A DNA stretch of 64,000 bases from Cyanobium sp. M30B3 (GTDB lineage Bacteria; Cyanobacteriota; Cyanobacteriia; PCC-6307; Cyanobiaceae), in the NCBI GenBank assembly GCA_018399015.1, contig CP073761.1, forward strand, positions 2,666,001-2,730,000, in the 5' to 3' direction. This document shows, piece after piece, positions 36,806-52,000 of the stretch (position 1 is its first letter; the number at the start of each line of letters is the position of its first letter). Both the position numbers and the translations under genes were made by a program. Below the pieces are notes generated by a model. That model saw only the letters and a list, made by a program, of their open reading frames with translations, was not told where the DNA came from and made no database searches.

Positions 36806-39031
36806 TCAGCCGAACTTGCCGGAGGTGGAAGCGATCAGGAAGGCGGCATAGGTGAGGAAGTAGCCGATGGTGAAGTGGGCCAGGCCCACCACACGGGCTT
36901 GCACGATCGAGAGGGCCACGGGCTTGTCACGCCAGCCCACCAGGTTGGCGAGCGGGGTGCGCTGGTGCGCCCACACGATGGTTTCGATCAGTTCCTGCCA
37001 GTAACCACGCCAGGAGATCAGGAACATGAATCCGGTTGCCCAGACCAGGTGCCCGAAGAGGAACATCCAGGCCCAGACGGCCAGGTTGTTGGTGCCGGCG
37101 GGGTTGTAGCCGTTGATCAGCTGGGAGCTGTTGAGCCACAGGTAATCGCGGAACCAGCCCATCAGATAGGTGCTGGATTCGTTGAACTGGGCCACGTTGC
37201 CCTGCCAGATGGCCAGGTGCTTCCAGTGCCAGTAGAAGGTGAGCCAGCCCACGGTGTTCAGGGCCCAGAAGACAGCCAGATAGAAGGCGTCCCAGGCGCT
37301 GATGTCGCAGGTGCCACCACGGCCGGGGCCGTCGCAGGGGAAGGAGTAGCCGAAGTCCTTCTTGTCGGGCATCAGCTTGGAGCCGCGGGCATCGAGGGCG
37401 CCCTTCACCAGGATCAGGGTGGTGGTGTGCAGACCCAGCGCAATGGCGTGGTGCACCAGGAAGTCACCAGGACCGATCTGCAGGAAGAGGCTGTTGTTGC
37501 CGGCGTTGATGCCATCGAGCCAGCCGGGCAGCCAGACGGCGCCGGGGCCAGGGGCATTGCTCACCAGGCTGTCGGGATTGGACAGCAGCACGTTCATGCC
37601 GTAGACGGCTTTGCCGGAGGCAGCCTGCACGAACTGGGCGAACACGGGCTCCACCAGGATCTGCTTCTCGGGGGTACCAAAGGCCACCACCACGTCGTTG
37701 TGGACGTAGAGACCCAGGGTGTGGAAACCGAGGAACAGGGACACCCAGCTCAGGTGGCTGATGATCGCTTCCTTGTGCTCGAGCATCCGGGCCAACACGT
37801 TGTTCTTGTTGGCTTCGGGGTCGTAGTCACGGATGAAGAAGATCGCACCGTGGGCGAAGGCACCGCACATCAGGAAGATGGCGATGTACTGGTGGTGGGT
37901 GTAGAGGGCAGCTTGCGTCGTGTAGTCCTTGGCGATGAACGCGTAGGACGGCATCGAATACATGTGCTGCGCCACCAGGCTCGTGACCACACCCAGGGAG
38001 GCCAGGGCCAGACCCAGTTGGAAGTGGAGCGAGTTGTTGATGGTGTCGTACAGACCCTTGTGGCCGGCGCCGAGGGCGCCACCAAAGGGAGTGCCCTTGG
38101 GAGGGTTGTGGGCCTCGAGGATCTCGCGGATCGAGTGGCCGATACCGAAGTTGGTCCGGTACATGTGGCCAGCGATCACGAACAGACAGCCGATCGCCAG
38201 GTGGTGATGGGCGATGTCGGTGAGCCAGAGGGCCTCACTCTGGGGGTGGAAACCACCCAGGAAGGTGAGGATCGCGGTGCCGGCACCCTCGGAACTGCCG
38301 AAGGCCTGGTACACGCTGTCGGGGTTCTGGGCATAGACGCCCCAGTTGCCGGTGAAGAACGGACCCAGACCTGCGGGGTGTGGCAGGACGGAGAGGAAAT
38401 TGTCCCAACCGACGTGCTGACCACGGGCCTCAGGGATGGCCACGTGAACCAGGTGACCGGTCCAGGCGATCGAGCTGAAACCGAACAGAACCGCCAGGTG
38501 GTGGTTGAGCCGGGATTCAGCGTTCTTGAACCAGGCCAGGGAAGGCCGGAACTTGGGCTGGAGATGGAGCCAGCCGGCGAACAGGGCCCAGGCCGACAGG
38601 ATCATCATGAAGATGGAACCCTGGTACAGCTCGGCGTTGGTGCGCATGCCGATCGTGTACCACCAGTGGTACAGACCGGAATAGGCGATGTTCACCGGGG
38701 AAGAAGCGCCCGCCTGGGTGAAGGCGGTGATGGCGCCCTGGCCGAAGTGGGGATCCCAGATCGCATGAGCGATGGGACGCACGTGCAGAGGATCGGCGAC
38801 CCACTGCTCAAAGTTGCCCTGCCAGGCGATATGGAACAGGTTGCCCGAAACCCAGAGGCCAATGATGGCCAGGTGTCCGAAGTGGGTGGAGAACAGCTTC
38901 TGGTAAAGCCGCTCCTCGGTCATGCCGTCGTGGCTCTCGAAGTCGTGAGCCGTGGCAATGCCGTACCAGATCCGGCGGGTTGTCGGGTCCTGTGCCAGAC
39001 CCTGGCTGAACGAAGGAAATTTCGTTGCCAT
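36806..39031 (-). CDS. psaB: photosystem I P700 apoprotein A2 (PsaB)
   Basis: 741 residues with eleven membrane helices and many paired His ligands for chlorophyll. [18 protein letters not shown] provides the two cysteines contributed to the FX 4Fe-4S cluster. It begins [20 protein letters not shown] and ends SGKFG. It starts 19 bases after psaA and is co-transcribed with it. Length and sequence look intact. Confidence 0.98.
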   Translation of the reverse strand: MATKFPSFSQGLAQDPTTRRIWYGIATAHDFESHDGMTEERLYQKLFSTHFGHLAIIGLWVSGNLFHIAWQGNFEQWVADPLHVRPIAHAIWDPHFGQGAITAFTQAGASSPVNIAYSGLYHWWYTIGMRTNAELYQGSIFMMILSAWALFAGWLHLQPKFRPSLAWFKNAESRLNHHLAVLFGFSSIAWTGHLVHVAIPEARGQHVGWDNFLSVLPHPAGLGPFFTGNWGVYAQNPDSVYQAFGSSEGAGTAILTFLGGFHPQSEALWLTDIAHHHLAIGCLFVIAGHMYRTNFGIGHSIREILEAHNPPKGTPFGGALGAGHKGLYDTINNSLHFQLGLALASLGVVTSLVAQHMYSMPSYAFIAKDYTTQAALYTHHQYIAIFLMCGAFAHGAIFFIRDYDPEANKNNVLARMLEHKEAIISHLSWVSLFLGFHTLGLYVHNDVVVAFGTPEKQILVEPVFAQFVQAASGKAVYGMNVLLSNPDSLVSNAPGPGAVWLPGWLDGINAGNNSLFLQIGPGDFLVHHAIALGLHTTTLILVKGALDARGSKLMPDKKDFGYSFPCDGPGRGGTCDISAWDAFYLAVFWALNTVGWLTFYWHWKHLAIWQGNVAQFNESSTYLMGWFRDYLWLNSSQLINGYNPAGTNNLAVWAWMFLFGHLVWATGFMFLISWRGYWQELIETIVWAHQRTPLANLVGWRDKPVALSIVQARVVGLAHFTIGYFLTYAAFLIASTSGKFG

Positions 39032-39050
39032 TGGGAAAGGTCAGGAAAGG

Positions 39051-41354
39051 TCAGCCGACCGCGACGATGCGGGCCAGGAAGAATGCCCAGGTGGTCGCGA
39101 TGCCGCCCAGGAGGTAGTGGGCGACACCCACGGCACGGCCCTGGGTGATGGAGAGGGCACGCGGCTGGATGGCCGGGGCCACCTTCAGCTTGTTGTGAGC
39201 CCAGACGATGGACTCGATCAGCTCCTGCCAGTAGCCGCGGCCACTGAACAGGAACATCAGGCTGAAGGCCCAGATGAAGTGGGCACCCAGGAACATCAGG
39301 CCATAGGCACTGCTGCTGGAGCCATAGCTGTTGATCACCTGTGCGGCCTGGGCCCACAGGAAGTCACGCAGCCAACCATTGATGGTGATGGCGCTCTGGG
39401 CGAAGTTGCCGTTGGTGATGTGCTGGACGGTGCCGTCGGGGTTGACGGTGCCCCACACGTCGCTCTGCATCTTCCAGGAGAAGTGGAAGATCACGATCGA
39501 CAGGGAGTTGTACATCCAGAACAGGCCGAGGAACACGTGGTCCCAAGCCGACACCTGGCAGGTACCGCCACGGCCGGGGCCGTCGCAGGGGAAGCGGAAG
39601 CCCAGGTTCGCCTTGTCGGGGACAAGACGGGAGCTGCGGCTGTACAGCACACCCTTCAGCAGGATCAGCACGGTGACGTGGATCGTGAAGGCATGGATGT
39701 GGTGCACCATGAAGTCGGCCGTTCCCAGGGGGATCGGCGCAGCGGCAACCTTGCCGCCCACGGCAACGACGGCGCCATTGAACACTTCGCTCACACCCGC
39801 GAGGGCATTGGGAGCGGTGGTGCCGGCGGCGGCGGCGTGCAGACCCTGGATCCACTGCGCGAAGACGGGCTTCAGGGCAATGGCGGAGTCGCTGAACATG
39901 TCCTGGGGACGGCCCAGGGCACGCATGGTGTCGTTGTGGATGTAGAGGCCGAAGCTGTGGAAGCCGAGCCAGATGCACACCCAGTTGAGGTGGCTGATCA
40001 GGGCATCGCGGGCCTTGAGCACCCGATCCAGCACGTTGTCGATGTGCTTGGCGGGGTCGTAGTCGCGCACCATCGCAATGGCGGCGTGCGCACCGGCACC
40101 CACGATCAGGAAGCCACCGATCCACATGTGGTGGGTGAAGATCGAGAGCTGGGTGGGGTAATCAATCCCGATGTAGGGATACGGGGGCATCGCATACATG
40201 TGATGCGCCACGATGATGGTCAGCGAGCCGAGCAGGGCCAGGTTCACGCCGAGCTGGGCATGCCAGCTGGTGGTCATGAACTCGAACAGGCCGTCGTGAC
40301 CGTTGGGAGCCGGGAACAGCAGGGGATCGCCCTTCTGGCCTTCCAGGATCTCCTTGATGCTGTGACCGATACCCCAGTTGGTGCGGTACATGTGACCGGC
40401 CACGATGAACAGCACCGCGATCGCCAGGTGGTGATGGGCGATGTCGGTCATCCAGAGGCTGCCGGTGACAGGATTCAGCCCACCCTTGAAGGTGAGGAAA
40501 TCGCTGTAGGCCGCCCAGTTGCCGGTGAAGAAGGCAGAAATGCCAGCACCGAAGCCGGGGAAGATCTGGGCCAGCACGTCCTGATTGAGGAATTCGTGCG
40601 GCAGGGGGATGTCGCCGTAGGTGGCGATGGTCTTGCCGTTGATCGCCAGCGGCTTGCCGGCGTCGATGGCATCCATCAGGGCCGTGGTGGGCAGGGACAC
40701 GTGCAGCAGGTGCCCGGTCCACGACAGGGATCCCAGACCCAGCAGACCTGCCAGGTGGTGGTTGAGCATCGACTCAACGTTCTGGAACCACTCCAGCTTG
40801 GGAGCTGCCTTGTGGTAGTGGAAGACGCCGGCATTGAGCATCAGGCCGGCCATCACCAGGGCACCGATGGCGGTGCACAGGAGCTGGAACTCGCTGGTGA
40901 AGCCCCAGGCCCTCCACACGTGGAAGAGACCGGAGGTGATCTGGATGCCGTGGAAGCCGGCACCCACATCGCCATTGAGGATTTCCTGGCCGAAGATCGG
41001 CCAGACCACCTGGGCTGAAGGCTTGACGTGGAGAGGGTCAGCCAGCCAGCCGGTGTAGTTGGAGAAGCGGGCGCCATGGAAGAAGGCACCGCTCAACCAG
41101 ATGAAGATGACGGCCAGATGGCCGAAGTGAGCCGAAAAGATCTTGCGAGAGACCTCTTCGAGGTCGCTCGTGTGGCTGTCGAAGTCGTGAGCGTTGGCGT
41201 GGAGGTTCCAAATCCAGGTGGTGGTTTTGGGACCCTTGGCCAGGGTGCGGTCGAAATGTCCGGGCTTTTCGAAAAGCTCAAACGTGGCCGGAACGCGGTT
41301 CCGGTCGACCATGGCCTTGGCCTTTTCCCCACGCTCTGGTGGGCTGATGGTCAT
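39051..41354 (-). CDS. psaA: photosystem I P700 apoprotein A1 (PsaA)
   Basis: 767 residues from ATG 41354 ([20 protein letters not shown]); the open frame continues 25 codons upstream, but that Arg-rich leader is not conserved. [18 protein letters not shown] supplies the other two FX cysteines. It forms the core heterodimer with PsaB, binding P700, A0 and A1. First gene of the psaAB operon. Confidence 0.98.
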   Translation of the reverse strand: MTISPPERGEKAKAMVDRNRVPATFELFEKPGHFDRTLAKGPKTTTWIWNLHANAHDFDSHTSDLEEVSRKIFSAHFGHLAVIFIWLSGAFFHGARFSNYTGWLADPLHVKPSAQVVWPIFGQEILNGDVGAGFHGIQITSGLFHVWRAWGFTSEFQLLCTAIGALVMAGLMLNAGVFHYHKAAPKLEWFQNVESMLNHHLAGLLGLGSLSWTGHLLHVSLPTTALMDAIDAGKPLAINGKTIATYGDIPLPHEFLNQDVLAQIFPGFGAGISAFFTGNWAAYSDFLTFKGGLNPVTGSLWMTDIAHHHLAIAVLFIVAGHMYRTNWGIGHSIKEILEGQKGDPLLFPAPNGHDGLFEFMTTSWHAQLGVNLALLGSLTIIVAHHMYAMPPYPYIGIDYPTQLSIFTHHMWIGGFLIVGAGAHAAIAMVRDYDPAKHIDNVLDRVLKARDALISHLNWVCIWLGFHSFGLYIHNDTMRALGRPQDMFSDSAIALKPVFAQWIQGLHAAAAGTTAPNALAGVSEVFNGAVVAVGGKVAAAPIPLGTADFMVHHIHAFTIHVTVLILLKGVLYSRSSRLVPDKANLGFRFPCDGPGRGGTCQVSAWDHVFLGLFWMYNSLSIVIFHFSWKMQSDVWGTVNPDGTVQHITNGNFAQSAITINGWLRDFLWAQAAQVINSYGSSSSAYGLMFLGAHFIWAFSLMFLFSGRGYWQELIESIVWAHNKLKVAPAIQPRALSITQGRAVGVAHYLLGGIATTWAFFLARIVAVG

Positions 41355-41785
41355 CGAGACGTTCCTCGAGGGACGGGGTCGAGGTGGTGGTCCACCCCTG
41401 TGGACGGAGCGGGCGCGGCTGCGGTGCAACCACGACAGCGCCGCCTGTGGGCCCCATGGCCTGACCGGGCGAACCCGGGGCAGGTCATGGGCGCCAGCCG
41501 GGCGAGAGGCCGGGAAACCTGACGGAGGCGCCGAGAACGGCGGAACCGCGGATGGAAACCCTGAAACCGACTGCCACAGCTGGGGCTTTGGGCCCCAGAT
41601 AGGGGACCGCTCGGCGCAGTATAGGGGCCAGATTCAAGCCTTTTCGGGCCTCAGTTACAAAGGTTCAATCCGCTGAATCGCCAGACCAGGACAGGGGTCT
41701 GGCATCCAGTAAGCACCACTTTCAAGACGTTATCTTTGGGGATTGTTTTATACCGTTTTCCACGGTTGCCACGCCAGCCAGCAGA
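41355..41785. other. psaA leader and divergent promoter region
   Basis: About 430 bases between psaA (minus) and the lipoprotein gene (plus). The psaA side has TATACT at 41619-41624 on the minus strand, about 265 bases before the start codon, implying a long 5' leader as is common for psaAB. A single TTACA-type half-site (GTTACAAAG, 41654-41662 on the plus strand) resembles half of an RpaB/HLR1 box, but no second half is clear. The plus side has TTATAC near 41749. No protein-like frame. Confidence 0.5.
41619..41624 (-). promoter_or_regulatory. psaA -10 element candidate
   Basis: TATACT on the minus strand. No consensus -35 lies 16-18 bases upstream; TTGAAT is only 8 bases away. High-light-regulated psaA promoters often depart from consensus and depend on RpaB, so the call rests on the -10 alone. 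Confidence 0.3.
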
Positions 41786-43125
<1,340 letters not shown>

Positions 43126-43129
<4 letters not shown>

Positions 43130-44916
43130 GCGGCAACCAGCAGCCGCTGCGCCAGCGGCACGGGGTGTGGGCCCTGGGATTCAGCGCCGCCGCCGAACCG
43201 CTGCTCGTCCAGCTCCAGGCCGCCGGACTGGTGGATGGCTGCCTGCAGGCCGAGCAGCTCGAGGAGCACTGGCCCCGGGCCGAGGCCTTCGTGCTGGTGG
43301 CGGCCTGCGGGCTGGTGGTGCGCCGGATCGCCCCCCTGCTGCAGGGCAAAACCCTCGATCCGGCGGTGGTGGTGCTCGATCCGGGGGGCCGCTTCGCCAT
43401 CCCCCTGCTCGGTGCCCACCGGGCCGGTGGCGAGGCCCTCTGCCAGCGGTTGGCGGCGGTGCTGGGCGCTGCCGTGGTGGCCACCGGCAGCAGCAGCGGC
43501 CGGGGCCAGCTCGCCCTCGACAGCTTCGGGCTGCGCTGGGGCTGGCGGCCGGGCCCCGGCGGCGACTGGAACGCGCTGATGCAGCGGGCCGCCCGCAGCC
43601 GGGATCCCCTGCCGGTGCTGCAGGAGGCGGGCAACCGCAGCTGGCGCCAGCTGGGGGCGGCCACCGGGCTGGAGGACTGGCAACCGCAGGCCGGCACACC
43701 AGCCGCGATGCAGGTGACGGCCCGCCGGGGCGAGGGCTGCCGCTGGCATCCCCCCTGCCTGTGGCTGGGACTCGGCTGCGAACGGCACACCAGCCTGGCC
43801 CTGCTGGAGCGGCTGGTGGAGCAGCAGCTGCAGGCCGCCGGTCTGGCCAGTGAGGCGGTGGCCGGACTGGCCAGCATCGACCGCAAGGCCGATGAGCCGG
43901 CCCTGCTGGAGCTGGCCCGCCGGCGGCAGTGGCCCCTGCGCTGGTTCGGTGCCGAGGAGCTGGGCAGCGTGCCGGTGCCGAACCCGTCAGCCGCGGTGGC
44001 GGCGGAGATGGGCACCGCCAGCGTGGCGGAGGCGGCGGCGCTGCTGGCGGCGGGGCCCGAGGCCCGGCTGCTGCTGCCCAAGCAGGTGGAGCACCACCAG
44101 CCCGGCGAACGGGGGGCGGCGACGCTGGCCATCGCCCAGGCGAGTGAGCAATGGGCGCCCGGCCGGGGGCAGCTGCATCTGGTGGGCAGTGGCCCGGGCC
44201 GGCTGGATCTGCTCACCCCCGATGCCCGGCGCGCCCTGGCCGAGGCCAGCGTGTGGGTGGGCTACGGGCTCTATCTGGATCTGCTGGAGCCCCTGCGGCG
44301 GCCGGATCAACTGCGCTGCGACGGCCAGCTCACCCAGGAGCGGGCCCGCTGCCAGCAGGCCCTCGACCTGGCCAACCAGGGGCTGAATGTGGCCCTGGTG
44401 TCGTCGGGCGACAGCGGCATCTACGCCATGGCCGGCCTGGCCCTGGAGCTGTGGCTGGCCCAACCGGCCGATGGACGCCCGGGCTTCACGGTGCACCCGG
44501 GCCTGTCGGCGCTGCAGCTGGCGGCGGCCCGGGCCGGCGCCCCCCTGATGCACGACTTCTGCACGATCAGCCTCAGCGATCGGCTCACCCCCTGGACGGT
44601 GATCGAACAACGGCTGCGGGCCGCCGCCAGCGGCGACTTCGTGGTGGCGCTCTACAACCCGCGCTCCCTGGGCCGCGACTGGCAGCTGGGCCGGGCCCGG
44701 GAGCTGCTGCTGGAAGGCAGGCCCCCCTCCACACCGGTGGTGCTGGCCCGCCAGCTGGGGCGGGCGGAGGAGCAGGTGAGCATCCACACCCTGGGGGATC
44801 TGCCGATCGCCGAGGTGGACATGCTCACCCTGGTGCTGGTGGGCAACAGCACCAGCCGCAGCGCCGACGGCTGGGTGGTGACCCCACGGGGCTACCCAGG
44901 GGCGGAACTCACCTGA
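43126..44916 (+). CDS. cobJ: CbiG-CobJ fusion: cobalt-precorrin-5A hydrolase / precorrin-3B C17-methyltransferase
   Basis: 596 residues. Residues about 1-340 are CbiG-like ([41 protein letters not shown], then [10 protein letters not shown] and [18 protein letters not shown]); residues about 349-590 are the SAM-dependent methyltransferase ([41 protein letters not shown]). It acts in ring contraction of the corrin pathway, here for pseudocobalamin. The fusion is a known cyanobacterial arrangement. Translationally coupled to the upstream lipoprotein. Confidence 0.92.
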
Positions 44917-44920
44917 TCAA

Positions 44921-44994
44921 TCGGGATGACAGGATTCGAACCTGCGGCCCCTTCGTCCCGAACGAAGTGCGCTACCAAGCTGCGCTACATCCCG
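44921..44994 (-). tRNA. tRNA-Pro (anticodon CGG)
   Basis: 74 nucleotides on the minus strand. Acceptor CGGGATG/CATCCCG with discriminator A, anticodon arm CTTCG-TTCGGGA-CGAAG giving CGG, and T arm GCAGG-TTCGAAT-CCTGT. CCA not encoded. It lies between cobJ and lipA. Confidence 0.96.
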
Positions 44995-45124
44995 ATGGAG
45001 CGACTTTACGGGATCGCCCTGCGGCCCTGCCCGGGGGACGGAGCCAGGCCCTGAACCCACCGCTGCCAGTGGATTTCTAGAGTTGAGGGTGATACGCGGC
45101 CGGGTGATCGGCCCCTGATTCGTT

Positions 45125-46018
45125 TTGCTCAAACCCGACTGGCTGCGCGTGAAGGCGCCACAGCGTGAACGGATCGGCGCCGTGGCCGACCTGCTGGTGG
45201 ACCTGAAGCTCAACACGGTGTGCCAGGAGGCCAGTTGCCCCAACATCGGCGAGTGCTTCGCCGGCGGCACGGCCACCTTCCTGATCATGGGGCCGGGCTG
45301 CACCCGGGCCTGCCCCTACTGCGACATCGACTTCGACAAGAGCGTGCGGCCGCTCGACCCCACGGAACCGGAACGGCTGGGGGAGGCGGTGCAGCGCCTG
45401 GGGCTCAGCCACGTGGTGATCACGGCCGTGAACCGCGACGACCTGGCCGATGGCGGCGCCAGCCAGTTCGTGGCCTGCGTGCAGGCGGTGCGTCGCCGCT
45501 CGCCCCTCACCACGATCGAACTGCTGATCCCGGACTTCTGCGGCGACTGGGACGCCCTGGCCGCCGTGATGGACGCCGCGCCGGACGTGCTCAACCACAA
45601 CATCGAAACCGTGCCGCGGCTCTACCGCAGGGCCAGGCCCCAGGCGATCTATGAGCGGTCGCTGGAGCTGCTGCAACGGGTGCAGGAGGGCTGGCCCCGC
45701 ACCTACACCAAATCAGGGCTGATGGTGGGGCTGGGGGAAACGGACGCCGAGGTGCTCGCGGTGCTGGCCGACCTGCGCCGCCACGCCGTGGACATCGTGA
45801 CCATCGGCCAGTACCTCTCACCGGGCCCGAAACACCTGCCGGTGGATCGCTTCGTGACGCCGGAGCAGTTTGAGCAGTTTCACCTAGTGGGCGAACAGGA
45901 GCTCGGCTTTCTGCAGGTGGTGAGCAGTCCGCTCACGCGCAGCAGCTACCATGCAGCTGATGTGCAGCAGCTGATGGAAAAGCATCCGAAAGCACAAACC
46001 ACCAGCCATCACGGCTGA
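45125..46018 (+). CDS. lipA: lipoyl synthase
   Basis: 297 residues. TTG 45125 is the first available start, because an in-frame TGA lies at 45116. Auxiliary cluster cysteines C33, C38 and C44 ([13 protein letters not shown]), and the radical-SAM CxxxCxxC C59, C63, C66 ([12 protein letters not shown]); terminal [11 protein letters not shown]. It inserts two sulfurs into octanoyl groups on carrier proteins. Cyanobacteria often have two lipA genes, so this may be one of two. Confidence 0.94.
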   Translation: MLKPDWLRVKAPQRERIGAVADLLVDLKLNTVCQEASCPNIGECFAGGTATFLIMGPGCTRACPYCDIDFDKSVRPLDPTEPERLGEAVQRLGLSHVVITAVNRDDLADGGASQFVACVQAVRRRSPLTTIELLIPDFCGDWDALAAVMDAAPDVLNHNIETVPRLYRRARPQAIYERSLELLQRVQEGWPRTYTKSGLMVGLGETDAEVLAVLADLRRHAVDIVTIGQYLSPGPKHLPVDRFVTPEQFEQFHLVGEQELGFLQVVSSPLTRSSYHAADVQQLMEKHPKAQTTSHHG

Positions 46019-46089
46019 GCCAGGCGAAAAGCGCAACAACCCACAGCTAACGCCTCGATTACAGATCCATCCCTCCGGAAAAGATCTAC

Positions 46090-49000
46090 ATGCCCATTCG
46101 GCGAAAACTCCGAACACTCCTCCTCTCCGCTGCCGGGCCAGCGACGAATCAGAATCATCTCGCCGAAATTTCCACAGAAAGCGCAACTGATACACCATCC
46201 GAAATCGCTTCCCAGCTATGTAAGCGTTATCGCCTCACCCATCTATCCAGCCAGCAAATTCTGCAGTCACTGCGTGTTCTGACCCGTGGAGGCTGGCTCT
46301 GGGTCATCACCGAGCAGCAGCTTCCGAACCACGAGACAAACAGCAGCCCCCCCTTCTGCCTCCAGACCAGACCTCGCCTGACCCGCATCCTTGAGTCGCT
46401 CAACGACCCATCCAGGGCGACCAGCGTGTTCTGCCCCCTGCTCGATGTTGCTTGCAGGCCTCAATTACAGGGACCATTCGATCCGGGTGCCCACAGCCTT
46501 TGCAATGCCACTCCCAGTATTCTGCAGCACCTGAACCTGGCTGCCGCGGGCCAGGAGCCCGATGGTCTGCTGTTTATCGCCTATCACGTTGCCAGGCAAC
46601 TACGGCACTGGCATCAGCATCCCCAGGAGCAGGAATCCCTTCTCACCAGGTTTGCCAGACTGGATCATCATTTTCATGCACTGATCAGTCCCCACCCCTG
46701 CTTTGACAGCCAGCATTACCTGAACCAGCGCCGCCAGCTTGACCACGTCAGCGCCCCGGGGCACTACCACCCCCTGCTCGATTATTTGCGCAATTGCGAG
46801 CGGACCGCTCGATTTCGCTATCTCGAGCCGGTTGCATCGTTCAACCCATCCCTCTGGGAGGTGCGGAGCGCGCAGAACAGTCCAGCCCAGACTGCCGTGC
46901 TCCAGGCCCCTCTGATCAGCTATCTCTCCACCATGGCCAACGCAAAGGACAGTTGCCCCATCAGCTTTCCCAGGCTGGCAGGCCGGGTGGACGGACTGGA
47001 CCAGCAAGGTCTGCTGAAGGGATGGTGCCATTCGCCGGAGAGCGGAAGCCCCATTGAGCTGGAGGTCTGGCTGGCGGGCGTCCGGCTCGGTGCCGGCGTC
47101 GCCCGGGAGGACCGTCCAGACGTGGCCAGCCGGGGCCTGGCCATGCGCGAATGCGGATTCGCGATTCCCCTCGACTTTGAAGCCCTACCCCTGGATCTCC
47201 TACCAAGCCTGAAAGGGGAGCGCTGGCGGATCGTCAGCACCGACCACCGGTACAGCCTCGGCCGAGGTGACTGGAGGCTCACCCCTGAGGACCGGGGCAT
47301 GGTGATGGATCACCTGTTGTTGCGTTCCCTGGCAGAGCAGGATCTCAGCTGCATGAAAACGTGGTTGAGTCGCGACGCCGATGCGGCGGTCGTGGCTTCA
47401 GCCCGCTACCGGATCGTGGAATGGGTGGCCACCGGCGCCATGGCCGGCACCTGGGACACAGCCGCTGTTCTACAGGCCCACCAGGCTGCCCTGGCCAATC
47501 CAGCGTTGCTGCAGGGCGTTGAAGCCGACAGCTGCTGCCGAGCCGAACTGCTGCTTCTCGCCCTGGACCAACTGCAGCGTTGCTGGGCGCAGAAGCCCGG
47601 CAACGCCCAGGAGATACCCCCGCTATCCCAGGACAGCCGCGACCCTGGCCAGCGCAGTGAGGATCTCGCCCACCAGCTGGCTGAACGGTGCTATTTCGGC
47701 CCCACAAGCCGCGAGCGCCAAGCCTGGGACAGCCAACTGCGGCCCTTGTTCAATGTGGTGATCGCCACCCTGCTGCTTCGGGACAACCCCCCCGATCTGG
47801 CCTCCAGCCAGCCATTGATGAAAGCGCTGGTGCGACTCAGCCAGGAGGTATTCGGGGATCTGCAGCTGGCCACCACCCTCACCAACCTGCTCGACCGCAG
47901 CCAACCCAACGGCGATGCCGCCGCTCTCCGTCTGCAGCTGCGCAGTGGCGATGCCCTTGGCGTTGCCATTGCCCACTTCCACCAGCGGCAGGCCGGCCTC
48001 TCCCCATCCCTCACACCCTTCGACCAGGCCCTGGCCCTGCTGGAGGTCAGCAAGCAATCCCTCATCACCATTCAGGCTGCCCTCGAACGCCTGATTCCCC
48101 TCATCCCCGCCCAGCAGGCCCGCACGCCCCGCAGCTCCTTCTCACGCCGCCTGCTCGACCAACTCGGCTGGCATGTCAACACGCTCTCCGCAGGCCTGAT
48201 CGATCAATTCATTGCCCTCGGCCTGCCCAAGCAGCAGGGGCTCTCTCTGCGCCAGCGCTCCGTTGCCCTGCTCACCCAGATCAGCCAGGCTCTCTGGTGC
48301 GGTGACGACGGTCACAGCGGCTGCACCGCCCTGCCCCGATCCACTGCCGCACCCCTGCGCTGGCTGCTCATCGGTGAGCGCTCCCTGCCCCAGTGCTGGC
48401 TCTACCGCGTTGAGCAGAAGCGCCAGCAGCTCGAGCGCTCCGGCGCCGAGGTGCGCTGCATCGACCGAGCCGAACTGGATGCCTGGAGTTCAAGCCAGCA
48501 GATCGCCTGGGCCGATGCCGTGCTCTTCTGCCGTACCCCAGCCACCTACGCCGTGATCAGGGCCCTCACCTTCGCCCGGCACATCGGCAAACAGGTGCTG
48601 GCCGACGTGGATGACCTCGTCTTCTCCACCGATTTCCCCGCTCCCTACATCACCTATGGCGGCTCGATCAGTCGAGCTATCCATCGCCGCCTTGGCCTCG
48701 ACGCTCCCCTGCAGCGCTGGCCTCTGGAGCAGGCCGATGCCGTGATCACCTCCACAGCCGCCCTGGCCGACGCCTGCCGTGGCGCCAGCGCAGCACTGGC
48801 AGACAAGCCCATCACCGTTCTGCCCAACCTGCCCTTACCGGAACTTCAGGGTCTTGCCAAACGCCTTGAACATCAACCACCCCACCGACCCCAGCGCCTG
48901 GTGGTCAGTTCCGGCACCCTCGCCCACAAGCAAATCTGGACGGAGCAGCTGGCTCCCGCCATCGCCCAGTTGCTGGGCGCCCACACCGACCTGCGCCTCT

Positions 49001-52000
49001 CCCTGATCGGCCATCTCGAGCTCCCCGCCTGCCTGCAGCCCTTCTCCTGCCGCATCAGCTCCGTCCCCTACACCGACTACGGCCACTACCTCCAGCAACT
49101 GGCGGAAGCCACCATCGCCCTGGTGCCGCTCGAATCGCACCCCACCACCCACTGCAAGAGCGCCATCAAGTGGATGGAGGCCAGCCTGCTCGGCCTCGCC
49201 ACCATCTGCTCTCCGGTGCGCGCCTACACCGATGCCGCCACTCCAGACGAGCACCTGCTGCTGGCGGACGATCAACAGGCCTGGGTTCGCCAGGTGGAAC
49301 GTCTCCTCCACGATCCCGACCTGCTGCACAGGCTCAGCAGCCAGGCACGCGACCACGCCCACGCCTGCTTCAACGACCCCTTGGGTGACCAGCTCTGGCT
49401 CGCCCAGCTCCAGCCCGCCAGCAACGACAACCTCCCACCAGCAGTCCGCCGTCAGAAGCTGCTGGTGATCAATGTCTTCTTTGCTCCCCAGAGTGTCGGT
49501 GGTGCCACCCGCGTCGCCCAGGACCAGGTACGGGAAATCCTCCACGACCACGCTGATGCCTACGACGTGACCGTCCTCTGCATCGATCACGACCCCTGGC
49601 AGGACCTCACAGGCGACACCCTTCCCCTCGACATCTGGCACTGGCACGGTGCACGCATCGTCCGCCTGGCCGTTCCACCACGCTCCTGGGCCGACATCCA
49701 GGACGGTCGTGTCGAATCCTTCTGCAGGCAATGGTTCCAGGATGAATCGTTCGATCTCATCCACTGCCACTGCTGCCAGGTGCTCACCGCCTCGCCTCTT
49801 GTGGTGGCCAGGCAGCTCGGCATTCCCTACCTCATCACCCTTCACGATGGCTGGTGGCTCAGCCCTGAGCTCTTCCTCGTGAGCCCCGCAGGCCGACCCA
49901 TCGACCCCGCCAAGCCCTTTGATCACATCGATGGCGTTCCCACCGCAGAAGAAAAATCTGTCGCCCTCGAAAGACGCAGCATTCTGTTTGATTTGCTCCG
50001 CCAGGCCAGCCACAGACTGGCGGTATCTAAATCCTTTCGGCAAGTGTATGGACAAGCCGGAGTACCCAATATCGAGACAAACGAGAACACCTACACCCCA
50101 ATGGCATTGGGGAAAGAGAGACCCCTGCGCCAGCCAGAAGAGTCCCTGAGGCTCTGCCACGTAGGTGGAATGGCCTCGCACAAGGGCTATCACATCCTGC
50201 GTCAAGCGGCCCACATCCTTCCAGCGGACCTCCGGCTCACCTTCACAGTCATCGACCATCACCTTCAGGAAGACGATCCTCCCTATACATCCACCTGGAA
50301 TACATACCCTGTTCGATTCATCCCGCCAGTCCCCATGGCGGAGATGGCCAACTTCTACAGCAGTCAGGACATCCTGGTTGCTCCCTCCATCTGGCCCGAG
50401 AGCTTTGGCCTTGTAACTCGGGAAGCGATCAGCGCCGGGCTGTGGGTGATCGCATCAGACATTGGCGCCCTAGCGGAGCCGATCAAAGATGGCATCAACG
50501 GCAACTCGCTGCGACCAAACGACGTCGAGGAGTTGGCGGCAGCAATTCTTGACGTACATCAACGGGGAATCAACCACGACCAAATTTCCAGCCAACCAAT
50601 TTCAGTTGCGCCAACGGCACCCAGCGGCCCACCTAAAAGCAGAATCACTCGCTTTTACAAGCCGAGCACAACCCACAAACTTCTCGGAGAAAAGCTGCAG
50701 TCAAGTCGGCGGCGAAAAGCTCGATCAGCCGATTCCCGCTACCGAATGGTTGCCTGGTGTGCGGCCAACGCCATGGCAGGCCACTGGGATATGGGCGTTG
50801 TTGAATTAGCACAACAAACCACACGCAATAATCCTTCGCAGCAACAGAGCTCGGAAGCAGAAGGATGCAGCAGGGCCGAACTTTTGTTGCTTGCTCTTGG
50901 CCAGCTTCTGCAGTGCTGGGACAGTGATCGCATCCATACCATTCTTGCGACCCCCCCATCCGACCTCGTCAACCCCAGCCAACGTTGTCAGATCCTGGCC
51001 GACCAACTAGCAGAACGCTGTTATTTCGGTCCCAGCGCTCGCGAGCGCCAGTGCTGGGACGCGCAGGTAAGACCCCTGTTCAATGTGGTGATCGCCACCC
51101 TGTTGCTGCAAACCGATCCCCCAGACGTCACACCTACACGACCCATTCTGAACAGTTTGGTAACCCTCAGCCAGGAGGTATTCGGGGATCTGCAGCTGGC
51201 CACCACCCTCACCAACCTGCTCGACCGCAGCCAACCCAACGGCGATGCCGCCTCTCTCCGTCTGCAGCTGCGCAGTGGCGATGCCCTTGGCGTTGCCATT
51301 GCCCACTTCCACCAGCGACAGGCCGGCCTCTCCCCATCCCTCACCCCCTTCGACCAGGCCCTGGCCCTGCTGGAGGTCAGCAAGCAATCCCTCATCACCA
51401 TTCAGGCTGCCCTCGAACGCCTGATTCCCCTCGTCCCCGCCCAGCAGGCCCGCACCCCCCGCAGCTCCTTCTCACGCCGCCTGCTCGACCAACTCGGCTG
51501 GCATGTCAACACGCTCTCCGCTGGCCTGATCGATCAATTCATTGCCCTCGGCCTGCCCAAGCAGCAGGGGCTCTCTCTGCGCCAGCGCTCCGTTGCCCTG
51601 CTCACCCAGATCAGCCAGGCTCTCTGGTGCGGTGACGACGGTCACAGCGGCTGCACCGCCCTGCCCCGATCCACTGCCGCACCCCTGCGCTGGCTCCTCA
51701 TCGGTGAGCGCTCCCTGCCCCAGTGCTGGCTCTACCGCGTTGAGCAGAAGCGCCAGCAGCTCGAGCGCTCCGGCGCCGAGGTGCGCTGCATCGACCGCAG
51801 CGAACTGGATGCCTGGAGTTCCAGTCAGCAGATCGCCTGGGCCGATGCCGTGCTCTTCTGCCGTACCCCAGCCACCTACGGCGTGATCAGGGCCCTCACC
51901 TTCGCCCGGCACATCGGCAAACAGGTGCTGGCCGACGTGGATGACCTCGTCTTCTCCACCGATTTCCCCGCTCCCTACATCACCTATGGCGGCTCGATCA

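Noticed and set aside
36773-39148. 791-codon open frame on the plus strand opposite psaB
   Set aside because: It lies wholly antisense to psaB and its composition (His/Gly/Val/Gln) is that of a GC-skew shadow; no family resemblance.
38952-41018. 688-codon plus-strand frame opposite psaA
   Set aside because: Antisense shadow of psaA with the same biased composition.
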